Source of the DNA: Kosakonia sp. H02
Lineage (GTDB): Bacteria; Pseudomonadota; Gammaproteobacteria; Enterobacterales; Enterobacteriaceae
Direction of reading: 5' to 3'
Length of the DNA: 64,000 nt
Assembly: GCA_030704225.1 (NCBI GenBank)
Contig: CP131915.1
Span: 2,604,001 to 2,668,000, forward strand
Under the pieces are notes generated by a model. That model had not been told where the DNA came from, made no database searches, and saw only the letters and a program-made list of their open reading frames with translations. The position numbers and the translations under genes are program-made. This document shows positions 1 to 7,159 of the stretch, in pieces. Every line of letters starts with the position of its first letter. Positions within the stretch are counted from its first letter, which is position 1.

Positions 1-277
1 AGCCGGAAAGATACACGGCTTCGATGCCGGCTTTCGCCTGCTGCAAGGCTTGCCCGCCCGTCAACGCGCCGAGGCTGTTGATATAGCCTTTTTTCGATTC
101 GCCATGCAGCAAACGCCACATTTTGGCCGCGCCAAGCTGCGCCAGGGTGCACTCCGGGTTCACCGAGCCGCGTAATTTCACCACCTCTTCGGCACTGTAC
201 GGGCGGCGGATGCCCTCCCAGCGCGACTGAGTCCATTCCTGTTGCAGCTCTTCGATTTGTTGGGTACGGGTTTTCAT
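1..277 (-). CDS. aceA: isocitrate lyase, N-terminal part (cut by window edge)
   Basis: Isocitrate lyase splits isocitrate into glyoxylate and succinate, the first step of the glyoxylate bypass in the cytoplasm. Only the first 92 codons are present; the rest lies beyond the left edge. The protein starts MKTRTQQIEELQQEWTQ and continues with the family's RWEGIRRPYSAEEV and LHGESKKGYINSLGALTGGQ stretches. The start is ATG at 277, preceded by a GGAG ribosome binding site about 9 bases upstream. It lies 28 bases downstream of aceB on the same strand, the usual aceBA operon order, so it is probably cotranscribed. Catalytic residues are outside the window. Confidence 0.97.
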   Translation of the reverse strand, partial: MKTRTQQIEELQQEWTQSRWEGIRRPYSAEEVVKLRGSVNPECTLAQLGAAKMWRLLHGESKKGYINSLGALTGGQALQQAKAGIEAVYLSG

Positions 278-305
278 GTGCAGATGCTCCATTTTGTAGG
301 GTGAG

Positions 306-1907
306 TTAAGCCAGCAAGCGGTAGCCCGGCAGGGTCAAGAAATCAATCAATTGCTCGGAAGTGGTTATTTGCTCCATCAGCCGCGCGGCATCATCAAAAC
401 GCCCGCTGCTGTAACGGTGCTCACCCAGCTCTTCCTGAATGACCTGCATCTCTTCGGCCAGCATCTGGCGGAACAACGCCTTCGTCACCGGTTTGCCGTT
501 GCTCAGCGTTTTTTCGTGGTGGATCCATTGCCAGATAGAGGTACGGGAAATTTCGGCGGTGGCGGCATCTTCCATCAGGCCGTAAATCGGTACGCAGCCG
601 TTGCCGGAGATCCACGCTTCGATGTACTGCACCGCGACACGAATATTGGCGCGCATGCCCTCTTCGGTGCGTTCGCCTTCGCAAGGAGCCAGCAGATCGT
701 CGGCGGTGATGGGCGCATCCTCTGCGCGGCTGACAAACAGTTGGTTTTTGTGTTCGCCCAGCGCCGCGTTAAACACCTCCATGACGGTATCGCCAAGGCC
801 GGGATGCGCAATCCAGGTACCATCGTGGCCATTATTCGCCTCAAGCTGCTTGTCGGCTTTCACTTTGTTCAGCACCCAGTTATTGCGCTCGGTATCTTTG
901 CTGGGAATAAACGCTGCCATGCCGCCCATAGCAAATGCGCCCCGGCGATGGCAGGTCTTGATCAGCAAACGGGAATAGGCGCTGAGGAAGGGTTTATCCA
1001 TCGTCACGACCTGGCGGTCTGGCAGTACGCGATCCGGGTAGTTTTTCAGCGTTTTGATATAGCTGAAGATGTAATCCCAACGCCCGCAGTTCAGCCCGAC
1101 AATATGATCGCGCAGCGCGTGGAGGATCTCATCCATCTGAAACACCGCTGGCAGGGTTTCAATCAACAGGGTGGCTTTAATCGTGCCGCGCGGCAGGTTA
1201 AAGCGATCTTCCGTAAAGCTAAAGACTTCACTCCACCAGGCCGCTTCTTGCCAGGATTGTGTTTTCGGCAGGTAAAAATAGGGGCCGCTACCTTTGGCGA
1301 GCAGGTTTTTATGGTTGTGGAAAAAGTAGAGGGCGAAGTCAAACAGGCTGCCGGGGATGGCTTCATCGCGCCAGGTGACATGTTTTTCTGGCAGATGTAA
1401 ACCACGCACGCGGCAAATCAGTACCGCTGGATTGGGCTTTAGTTGATAGATTTTACCGGCTTCATTGCTGTAACTGATGGTGCCGTTGACCGCATCTCGC
1501 AGGTTGATCTGCCCGTCGATTACTTTGTCCCAGTTCGGTGCCAGGGAATCTTCGAAATCCGCCATAAACACTTTTACATTCGCATTCAGGGCATTAATAA
1601 CCATTTTGCGTTCTACTGGCCCGGTTATCTCTACGCGGCGGTCCAGCAGATCGTTTGGAATGCCGCGGATCGTCCAGTCACTTTCACGTATGGAAGCCGT
1701 TTCCGAAATAAAATCAGGTAAGGTACCGTCATCAATTTGTTGTTGTTGGCGCTGGCGTGCCGCCAGGAGTTGATTGCGTTTTGGCGTAAAGCGCGTCACC
1801 AGCTCGCTCAGAAAGTCCACCGCAGCGGGCGTAAGGATTTGCTTCTCCTGCTCGCCATACGGCTGGGTAAAGGCCAGTTCATCGGATGTTGTCGCCTGTT
1901 GTGTCAT
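306..1907 (-). CDS. aceB: malate synthase A
   Basis: Malate synthase condenses glyoxylate with acetyl-CoA to malate and completes the glyoxylate bypass used for growth on acetate or fatty acids. The 533-residue product has the length of E. coli malate synthase A. Recognisable blocks are EITGPVERKMVINALN, the following FMADFEDSLAPNWD, RGTIKATLLIETLPA, and the C-terminal CEGERTEEGMRANIRV region that carries the catalytic acid in this family. ATG at 1907 follows an AGAGGAAA ribosome binding site. It precedes aceA in one operon. In E. coli metA lies upstream of aceB; here the upstream neighbour is an orphan rRNA promoter region and gmhB. Confidence 0.98.
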   Translation of the reverse strand: MTQQATTSDELAFTQPYGEQEKQILTPAAVDFLSELVTRFTPKRNQLLAARQRQQQQIDDGTLPDFISETASIRESDWTIRGIPNDLLDRRVEITGPVERKMVINALNANVKVFMADFEDSLAPNWDKVIDGQINLRDAVNGTISYSNEAGKIYQLKPNPAVLICRVRGLHLPEKHVTWRDEAIPGSLFDFALYFFHNHKNLLAKGSGPYFYLPKTQSWQEAAWWSEVFSFTEDRFNLPRGTIKATLLIETLPAVFQMDEILHALRDHIVGLNCGRWDYIFSYIKTLKNYPDRVLPDRQVVTMDKPFLSAYSRLLIKTCHRRGAFAMGGMAAFIPSKDTERNNWVLNKVKADKQLEANNGHDGTWIAHPGLGDTVMEVFNAALGEHKNQLFVSRAEDAPITADDLLAPCEGERTEEGMRANIRVAVQYIEAWISGNGCVPIYGLMEDAATAEISRTSIWQWIHHEKTLSNGKPVTKALFRQMLAEEMQVIQEELGEHRYSSGRFDDAARLMEQITTSEQLIDFLTLPGYRLLA

Positions 1908-2004
1908 TGCGCATTTCCTCTTTTTGCAGCGAAACCATTTCCCAATGCAAACGAAGATCGGTTGTGCAGTTTTCGTTCAGCAGGATCAATCCTGGCTAAT
2001 AACC

Positions 2005-2032
2005 TTTCCAAAATCAAAAACAATTTCCATTT
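2005..2032 (-). promoter_or_regulatory. probable IclR operator/promoter of aceBA
   Basis: Read leftward, this stretch contains ATGGAAATTGTTTTTGATTT, which I recall as matching the E. coli aceBAK control region where IclR and RNA polymerase bind. It lies about 100 bases upstream of the aceB start. The surrounding 1908-2100 interval is AT-rich and holds no gene. Exact -35 and -10 hexamers were not assigned with confidence. The inference is that acetate control of aceBA is intact even though the sequence further upstream has been replaced. Confidence 0.55.
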
Positions 2033-2109
2033 TTGACATAAATAGTTATTAACTAATTGATAACTTAGAGGTTAAATTTTTATCTGATTGAGAAGGGGTT
2101 TTCGCAAAC

Positions 2110-2158
2110 AAAAAAGGCACCCGAAGGTTAATGCCGGTCACTAAAGGTGACCGGCATT
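2110..2158 (-). terminator. strong hairpin terminator between rrn leader and aceB
   Basis: A perfect 11-bp inverted repeat (2131-2141 with 2147-2157, 5-base loop) is followed, on the minus strand, by a smaller GGCA...TGCC hairpin and then a run of T's (plus-strand A's at 2110-2115). This can act as an intrinsic terminator for leftward transcription from the rrn promoters and so shield aceB. I do not recognise it as a standard rrn operon terminator. It may be the original terminator of a gene lost from this junction, for example metA. Confidence 0.7.
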
Positions 2159-2201
2159 GCTTTTTAAGGGATATTTAGCTCTCTTCTCCCTGACTTCCCT
2201 T
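2159..2201. other. unassigned junction sequence
   Basis: These 43 bases lie between the hairpin and the point at which similarity to the rrn leader stops. They contain a 6-bp inverted repeat (AAGGGA at 2166-2171, TCCCTT at 2196-2201) whose right end falls exactly at the break. I recognise no gene or known element in it. The rrn leader sequence I would expect next, TACGAAGTTTAATTC leading into the 16S start, is absent. Confidence 0.6.
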
Positions 2202-2300
2202 ATGAATTACGTGTTCACTCGTGAGACTTGGTATTCATTTTTTTGTCCGAGGACATCAAGAATCCAGGTCACCTGAGTGCCCACACAGATTGTCTGATAA

Positions 2301-2314
2301 ATTGTTAAAGAGCA
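2301..2314 (-). promoter_or_regulatory. boxA antitermination element of rrn leader
   Basis: The minus strand reads TGCTCTTTAACAAT, the boxA of rrn leaders that recruits NusB-S10 and SuhB to the elongating polymerase for rRNA antitermination. It sits at the normal place downstream of P2. It is intact although there is no rRNA gene to antiterminate. Confidence 0.88.
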
Positions 2315-2344
2315 GTTGCGACGCGCCCTGGAGCACTGTCGCGA

Positions 2345-2380
2345 GGTGGCGTATATTACGCTTTCCTCTTTCAGAGTCAA
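2345..2380 (-). promoter_or_regulatory. rrn P2 promoter
   Basis: On the minus strand TTGACT (2380-2375) and TAATAT (2358-2353) are separated by 16 bases, followed by a GC-rich start region. Position and sequence fit the constitutive P2 of E. coli rrn operons, about 100 bases downstream of P1. Confidence 0.85.
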
Positions 2381-2451
2381 CCCTGAATTTCAGGATTTTT
2401 CTCTTCCGACTTAACGTCGCTGCGTGATGTTCCTCGCTAGCGCCGTGTCGA

Positions 2452-2530
2452 TGGAGGCGCATTATAGGGGGCCAGCGAGGAATGACAAGCGGAAAAATGC
2501 ATTTTTATTTCAACCGCTCATCTTTTCATC
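2452..2530 (-). promoter_or_regulatory. rrn P1 promoter with UP element
   Basis: The minus strand has TTGTCA (2488-2483) and TATAAT (2466-2461) with the characteristic 16-base spacer. A GC-rich discriminator GCGCCTCC follows, and a start A at 2452. An AT-rich UP-like tract (GAAATAAAAATGCATTTTT) lies immediately upstream, against the end of gmhB. This is the canonical layout of growth-rate- and ppGpp/DksA-controlled rrn P1. The Fis sites found farther upstream in E. coli would fall inside gmhB; I did not identify them. Confidence 0.9.
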
Positions 2531-2537
2531 ACAACGG

Positions 2538-3104
2538 TTATTTTTGGTGCTTTCTGATGGCCGCAGGCAGCTCCGCGAGGCTATTTATCACCCAATCGGC
2601 GCTATTTTCCGCCTCCGGAGTAACCGGTTTGCCGGTACGCACCAGCACTTTTGTACCGACCTGCGCAGCCGCAGCCGCCTGCATATCTTCGAGTTTATCG
2701 CCCACCATATAAGAAGCAGCCATATCAATGTGCAGAAAATCGCGCGCAGAAATCAGCATCCCAGGATGCGGTTTACGGCAATCGCACACCTGACGGAACT
2801 CTTCTACGCTTCCCTGCGGATGATGCGGGCAATAATAGATACCGTCTAAATCGACACCACGGTCGGCCAGCGACCAGTCCATCCATTCGGTCAGTGTTTC
2901 GAATTGCGCTTCGGTAAATTTCCCCCGCGCAATACCGGACTGATTAGTCACCAACACCAGGGCATACCCCATTTCTTTTAATTCGCGCATGGCATCAATA
3001 ACGCCATCTATAAATTCGAAGTTATCGATCTCATGGACGTAGCCGTGATCGACATTAAGGGTGCCGTCACGATCGAGAAAAATAGCGGGTACTAAGGTTG
3101 CCAC
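2538..3104 (-). CDS. gmhB: D-glycero-beta-D-manno-heptose 1,7-bisphosphate 7-phosphatase
   Basis: GmhB removes the 7-phosphate of heptose bisphosphate in the pathway to ADP-heptose for the lipopolysaccharide inner core. The 188-residue protein is a HAD-superfamily phosphatase with the nucleophile motif FLDRDGTLN (Asp11 and Asp13) and motif II in VLVTNQSGIARG. A zinc-binding cluster is formed by Cys92, His94, Cys107 and Cys109, as in GmhB proteins. It is transcribed away from metN. In E. coli it also sits just upstream of an rrn operon (rrnH), which matches the rrn promoter that follows here within about 50 bases of its stop. Confidence 0.97.
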   Translation of the reverse strand: MATLVPAIFLDRDGTLNVDHGYVHEIDNFEFIDGVIDAMRELKEMGYALVLVTNQSGIARGKFTEAQFETLTEWMDWSLADRGVDLDGIYYCPHHPQGSVEEFRQVCDCRKPHPGMLISARDFLHIDMAASYMVGDKLEDMQAAAAAQVGTKVLVRTGKPVTPEAENSADWVINSLAELPAAIRKHQK

Positions 3105-3192
3105 GGGTTTGCTCCTGAAAAAGGCCTATTCCCGTAGTATCTCATGTTTCGCTGTACAGGAAAGTGCTCATCGTTCAGCGCGACATTGATTT

Positions 3193-3208
3193 AGACGTCT
3201 GGATGCCT
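3193..3208 (+). promoter_or_regulatory. tandem MetJ box upstream of metN
   Basis: AGACGTCT at 3193-3200 is a perfect 8-bp met box. It is followed directly by the degenerate second box GGATGCCT at 3201-3208. MetJ with S-adenosylmethionine binds such tandem repeats to repress methionine genes. The site is about 85 bases upstream of the metN start, which fits repression of metNIQ when methionine is plentiful. Confidence 0.85.
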
Positions 3209-3292
3209 TACCATCCGCCCTGTTTACGGCTTTTTGCCGTAACCGGCAGAACAAAATGCCACGGCTCACTCTTATACGATAAAAATAATCTA

Positions 3293-4324
3293 ATGATTAA
3301 ACTTTCGAATATCACAAAAGTGTTCCAGCAGGGAAACCGCACAATACAGGCTCTGAACAACGTCAGCCTGCATGTTCCTGCTGGCCAGATTTATGGCGTT
3401 ATTGGCGCATCCGGTGCCGGGAAAAGTACGCTTATCCGCTGCGTAAATCTGCTCGAACGCCCGTCTCAGGGCAGTGTTCTGGTCGACGGCCAGGATCTGA
3501 CTCAACTCTCTGAAGCGGAATTGACCAAAGCACGCCGCCAAATTGGCATGATCTTCCAGCACTTCAATTTGCTCGCCTCGCGCACCGTTTTCGGCAACGT
3601 TGCGTTACCGCTGGAACTGGATAACACGCCGCGCGAAGAGATTAACCGTCGGGTCAAAGAGCTGCTCGACCTGGTCGGACTGAGTGATAAGCACGACAGC
3701 TACCCGGCCAACCTGTCTGGCGGGCAAAAACAGCGTGTTGCAATCGCACGCGCGCTGGCCAGCAATCCCAAAGTATTGCTCTGTGACGAAGCCACCAGCG
3801 CGCTTGACCCGGCAACCACGCGTTCCATTCTTGAATTATTGAAAGACATTAACCGCCGCCTGGGCCTGACCATTCTGTTGATCACCCATGAAATGGACGT
3901 GGTTAAGCGTATTTGCGATTGCGTAGCGGTGATCAGCAATGGTGAGTTAATCGAGCAGGATACCGTGAGCGAAGTTTTCTCTCATCCGAAGACGCCGCTG
4001 GCGCAGCAATTTATTCAATCCACGCTGCATCTGGATATTCCGGAAGATTACCTGCAACGTTTGCAACCTGAATCACAGGCAGACAGCGTGCCGATGCTGC
4101 GCATGGAGTTCACCGGCCAGTCGGTGGATGCCCCGCTGTTATCGGAAACCGCGCGTCGTTTCAACGTTAACAACAACATTATTAGTGCGCAGATGGATTA
4201 CGCCGGCGGCGTCAAGTTCGGCATTATGCTGACGGAAATGCACGGCGCTGCGCAGGATACGCAAGCCGCTATCGCCTGGCTGCAAGAACACCATGTAAAA
4301 GTAGAGGTACTCGGTTATGTCTGA
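3293..4324 (+). CDS. metN: D/L-methionine ABC transporter ATP-binding protein
   Basis: MetN is the cytoplasmic ATPase of the MetNIQ methionine importer. The 343-residue product has Walker A GASGAGKS at 38-45, the signature LSGGQKQRVAIARAL, Walker B VLLCDEATSALD and the H-loop in LLITHEMD. The C-terminal ~80 residues form the NIL domain, which binds methionine and inhibits transport. The ATG at 3293 was chosen because it gives the E. coli length and MIKLSNITKVF start; the same frame is open upstream to 3164, but that extension would run across the MetJ operator. It overlaps metI by 8 bases. Confidence 0.98.
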   Translation: MIKLSNITKVFQQGNRTIQALNNVSLHVPAGQIYGVIGASGAGKSTLIRCVNLLERPSQGSVLVDGQDLTQLSEAELTKARRQIGMIFQHFNLLASRTVFGNVALPLELDNTPREEINRRVKELLDLVGLSDKHDSYPANLSGGQKQRVAIARALASNPKVLLCDEATSALDPATTRSILELLKDINRRLGLTILLITHEMDVVKRICDCVAVISNGELIEQDTVSEVFSHPKTPLAQQFIQSTLHLDIPEDYLQRLQPESQADSVPMLRMEFTGQSVDAPLLSETARRFNVNNNIISAQMDYAGGVKFGIMLTEMHGAAQDTQAAIAWLQEHHVKVEVLGYV

Positions 4325-4970
4325 GGCAATGATTTGGCTTTTCGCCCGTAGCATCTGGGAAACCTTGTTCATGACTTTTGCCTCCGGCCTGCTCGGTTTT
4401 GCAGTCGGTCTGCCGTTTGGCGTGTTGCTGTATGTCACCCGTCCGGGCCAGATCATGCAGAACCCGGGCCTGTATCGCGTGATTTCGGCGCTGGTGAATA
4501 TTTTCCGTTCCATTCCCTTCATTATTTTGCTGGTGTGGATGATTCCATTCACCCGTATTATCGTGGGTACCTCAATTGGTCTGTATGCGGTGATTGTTCC
4601 GCTGACCGTTGGTGCGGCACCGTTTATCGCCCGTATGGTAGAGAACACGCTGCTTGAGCTGCCGGCGGGTCTGATTGAAGCTTCGCGCGCGATGGGCGCA
4701 ACGCCAATGCAGATCATCCGTAAAGTGCTGTTGCCGGAAGCGCTGCCGGGTTTGATCAATGCCGCGACTATTACGCTTATCACGCTGGTTGGTTACTCGG
4801 CAATGGGCGGTGCAGTGGGCGCTGGCGGTCTGGGTCAACTGGGTATTCAGTATGGCTATGTGACTTATAACCCGCTAGTCATGAATACCGTGTTGGTCTT
4901 GCTCGTGGTTTTGGTTTACTTAATTCAATTCGCTGGCGATCGTATCGTCCGGGCTGTGACGCACAAATAA
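4317..4970 (+). CDS. metI: methionine ABC transporter permease
   Basis: MetI is the inner-membrane permease of the methionine importer and works as a dimer with MetN. The 217 residues give about five hydrophobic segments and the EAA-like coupling motif around LIEASRAMGATPMQIIRKVLLPEALPG, which contacts MetN. Length equals the E. coli protein. The start overlaps the metN stop by 8 bases, suggesting translational coupling, and metQ follows after 43 bases. Confidence 0.98.
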   Translation: MSEAMIWLFARSIWETLFMTFASGLLGFAVGLPFGVLLYVTRPGQIMQNPGLYRVISALVNIFRSIPFIILLVWMIPFTRIIVGTSIGLYAVIVPLTVGAAPFIARMVENTLLELPAGLIEASRAMGATPMQIIRKVLLPEALPGLINAATITLITLVGYSAMGGAVGAGGLGQLGIQYGYVTYNPLVMNTVLVLLVVLVYLIQFAGDRIVRAVTHK

Positions 4971-5013
4971 CGTTACACACAACATAACGACTCTGATAGT
5001 AAGGAAAAAACAG

Positions 5014-5829
5014 ATGGCTTTTAATTTCAAGACCTTTGCGGCTGTGGGTGCTCTGCTGGGTTCTCTGGCACTGGTTGGCTGCGGCCAGGATGAAAAAGAT
5101 CCAAATCACATTAAAGTCGGTGTGATCGTCGGTGCTGAACAGCAGGTGGCTGAAGTGGCACAGAAAGTGGCGAAAGAGAAATATGGCCTCGACGTTGAAC
5201 TGGTGACTTTCAACGATTACGTGCTGCCGAACGAAGCGCTGAGCAAAGGCGATATCGATGCCAACGCCTTCCAGCACAAGCCGTACCTGGATCAGCAGAT
5301 CAAAGATCGTGGCTTCAAACTGGTGCCGGTCGGCAACACCTTTGTTTACCCGATTGCGGGTTACTCCAAGAAAATCAAAGCGCTGTCTGAACTGCAAGAC
5401 GGTTCTCAGGTCGCCGTACCGAACGATCCGACCAACCTTGGGCGTTCCCTGCTGCTGCTGCAAAAACAGGGTCTGATCACTCTGAAAGAGGGCGTTGGCC
5501 TGCTGCCGTCCGTGCTGGATATCACTGAAAACCCGAAAAACCTGAAGATTGTTGAGCTGGAAGCACCGCAGTTGCCGCGCTCTCTCGATGACGCTCAGAT
5601 CGCCCTGGCGGTTATCAATACCACCTATGCCAGCCAGATTGGCCTGACGCCAGAAAAAGACGGTATCTTCGTTGAAGACAAAGACTCCCCGTACGTGAAT
5701 CTGATCGTGGCGCGCGAAGATAACAAAGACGCGGAAAACGTGAAGAAATTTGTTCAGGCCTTCCACTCTGACGAAGTCAGTGAAGCGGCCAACAAAGTCT
5801 TTAACGGCGGCGCAGTGAAAGGCTGGTAA
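5014..5829 (+). CDS. metQ: methionine-binding lipoprotein
   Basis: MetQ is the periplasmic methionine receptor that feeds MetNI. The 271-residue preprotein has a signal peptide ending in lipobox LVGC, with lipidated Cys23 followed by Gly, so it is probably anchored in a membrane. The mature part is a NlpA/MetQ family solute-binding protein: KVGVIVGAEQQVAEVAQKVA at the N terminus and SPYVNLIVARED near the C terminus. AAGGAAAAA lies before the ATG. It is the last gene of metNIQ and is followed by a hairpin terminator. Confidence 0.98.
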   Translation: MAFNFKTFAAVGALLGSLALVGCGQDEKDPNHIKVGVIVGAEQQVAEVAQKVAKEKYGLDVELVTFNDYVLPNEALSKGDIDANAFQHKPYLDQQIKDRGFKLVPVGNTFVYPIAGYSKKIKALSELQDGSQVAVPNDPTNLGRSLLLLQKQGLITLKEGVGLLPSVLDITENPKNLKIVELEAPQLPRSLDDAQIALAVINTTYASQIGLTPEKDGIFVEDKDSPYVNLIVAREDNKDAENVKKFVQAFHSDEVSEAANKVFNGGAVKGW

Positions 5830-5852
5830 TCTCTTCAGTCTGTAATATCATT

Positions 5853-5876
5853 CAAGGCGGGCGCAAGCCCGCCTTG
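5853..5876 (+). terminator. metNIQ terminator
   Basis: A perfect 10-bp GC-rich stem (5853-5862 with 5867-5876) has a GCAA tetraloop. It lies 24 bases after the metQ stop. The downstream T-run is weak (TCATTTG), so termination may be partial with read-through into rcsF. Confidence 0.75.
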
Positions 5877-5937
5877 TCATTTGTGCTCGCGCCTGATTCA
5901 ATAAACGGCGTTGAGAAAATTACTTTGAGGATACATT

Positions 5938-6345
5938 ATGCGTGCTTTACCGATCTGTTTATTAGCACTCATGCTAAGCGGCTGTTCCTTGCTAAGCAGA
6001 TCTCCTGTCGAACCAGTGAAAAGTAGCGCATCTGCGCCTAAAGCAGAGCCGGAAAAACCGAAAGTCACGCGCCAGGCCCCGGTTCGCATCATCACCAACG
6101 CAGAAGAATTAGTCGGTAAGCCTTTCCGCGATTTGGGCGAAGTGACTGGCGAATCCTGCCAGGCCAGCAATCAAGATTCCCCACCGAATATCCCAACCGC
6201 CCGCAAACGCATGCAAATTAACGCATCGAAAAAAGCCAAAGCGAATGCCGTTTTGCTGCACAGTTGTGAAGTTACCAGCGGTACGCCAGGTTGCTACCGT
6301 CAGGCTCTCTGCGTCGGTTCTGCACTGAATATTTCGGCTAAATGA
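5938..6345 (+). CDS. rcsF: Rcs phosphorelay sensor lipoprotein RcsF
   Basis: RcsF is an outer-membrane lipoprotein that senses envelope damage and activates the Rcs phosphorelay through IgaA. The 135-residue product has a lipobox LSGC with Cys16, then a proline- and alanine-rich linker (about 25-50), then the folded domain. The domain has four cysteines (in GESCQAS, LHSCEV, PGCYRQ and ALCVG) that form the two essential disulfides. RcsF is known to be threaded through BamA, which is also encoded in this window. Its stop overlaps the trmO start by 4 bases (ATGA). Confidence 0.98.
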   Translation: MRALPICLLALMLSGCSLLSRSPVEPVKSSASAPKAEPEKPKVTRQAPVRIITNAEELVGKPFRDLGEVTGESCQASNQDSPPNIPTARKRMQINASKKAKANAVLLHSCEVTSGTPGCYRQALCVGSALNISAK

Positions 6346-7049
6346 GTACATTTGCTTTCGGGCAAATAGGTGTCATTCGCTCACCTTATAAAGAGAAGTT
6401 TGCCGTTCCGCGCCAGCCAGGGCTGGTGAAACACGGTGGCGGTGAACTTCACTTGCTTGCGCCTTACAATCAGCCTGACGCGGTGCGCGGCCTGGAAGCA
6501 TTCAGCCATTTGTGGGTGCTTTTTGTTTTTCATCAAACGATGGAAGGCGGTTGGCGTCCTACCGTGCGCCCACCGCGTCTGGGGGGAAATGCCAGAATGG
6601 GCGTCTTTGCGACGCGCTCAACGTTTCGCCCCAATCCCATCGGCATGTCGTTGGTCGAACTGAAAGGTATTCGCTGCCATAAAGATCAGGTGATACTGCA
6701 ATTAGGCAGCCTCGATCTGGTTGATGGCACACCGGTTGTCGACATTAAACCCTATCTGCCTTTCGCTGAAGCGCTGCCTGATGCACAAGCCAGCTACGCG
6801 CAACATGCGCCGATTGCTGACGTGCCGGTGGTTTTCACCCCGGATGTTGAAGCGCAACTTGCCGGGCTGGAAAAACGTTATCCGCACTTCAAAGCCTTTT
6901 TGCAGGAAGTCCTGGCGCAAGATCCGCGCCCAGCCTATCGCAAAGAAGAGGAGCAGGGAAAAACCTACGCCGTCTGGCTGCTGGATTTTAATGTGCGCTG
7001 GCGCGTAACCGGGGAGGGATTCGAAGTGTTTGCCCTCGAAGCACGCTAA
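6342..7049 (+). CDS. trmO: tRNA (adenine(37)-N6)-methyltransferase
   Basis: TrmO (formerly YaeB/TsaA) uses S-adenosylmethionine to N6-methylate t6A37 in threonine tRNAs. The 235-residue protein has the family landmarks IGVIRSPYKEKFAVPRQPG at the N terminus and FATRSTFRPNPIGMSLVEL in the SAM-binding barrel, plus a C-terminal domain ending in YAVWLLDFNVRWR. It starts inside the rcsF stop codon (ATGA), so the two are probably translationally coupled, as in E. coli. Confidence 0.97.
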   Translation: MSTFAFGQIGVIRSPYKEKFAVPRQPGLVKHGGGELHLLAPYNQPDAVRGLEAFSHLWVLFVFHQTMEGGWRPTVRPPRLGGNARMGVFATRSTFRPNPIGMSLVELKGIRCHKDQVILQLGSLDLVDGTPVVDIKPYLPFAEALPDAQASYAQHAPIADVPVVFTPDVEAQLAGLEKRYPHFKAFLQEVLAQDPRPAYRKEEEQGKTYAVWLLDFNVRWRVTGEGFEVFALEAR

Positions 7050-7159
7050 TTTTATCCCCCTCTCTTTTGGCATCTCTGCCAGGCTGATAAACTAAGCCAC
7101 TTTTTTGTGTCAGGCCTGCCTCAGGCCTGCTCCAATTGTCCAAATGGAACCGTAACAAC

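Larger units (their letters stand above)
2202..2452 (-). other. orphan rRNA operon leader, no rRNA genes follow
   Basis: Read leftward, this matches the transcribed leader of enterobacterial rrn operons. It has the boxA region, then CAATCTGTGTGGGCACTC, then TGAATACCAAGTCTCACGAG and GTGAACACGTAATTCAT. In E. coli the next bases run straight into the mature 16S 5' end. Here similarity ends at about 2202 and no 16S, tRNA, 23S or 5S sequence is present anywhere in the window. A transcript from P1 (start near 2452) to the T-run at about 2110 would be roughly 340 nt. The operon body has either been lost or dropped during assembly. Confidence 0.88.

Noticed and set aside
351..1400. 349-codon open frame antisense to aceB
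   Set aside because: Antisense shadow of a conserved gene with strong codon bias; no ribosome binding site or recognisable domain.
2110..2530. Truncated 16S rRNA fragment
   Set aside because: Only the leader upstream of mature 16S is present; no 16S sequence such as the AGAGTTTGATC start occurs.
2221..2849. Small open frames at 2221-2427, 2256-2462 and 2424-2849
   Set aside because: They lie in the rrn leader and promoter or antisense to gmhB, and have no ribosome binding sites or known families.
3164..3292. Longer MetN starting at 3164
   Set aside because: It would translate through the MetJ operator, and the known MetN N terminus starts at 3293.
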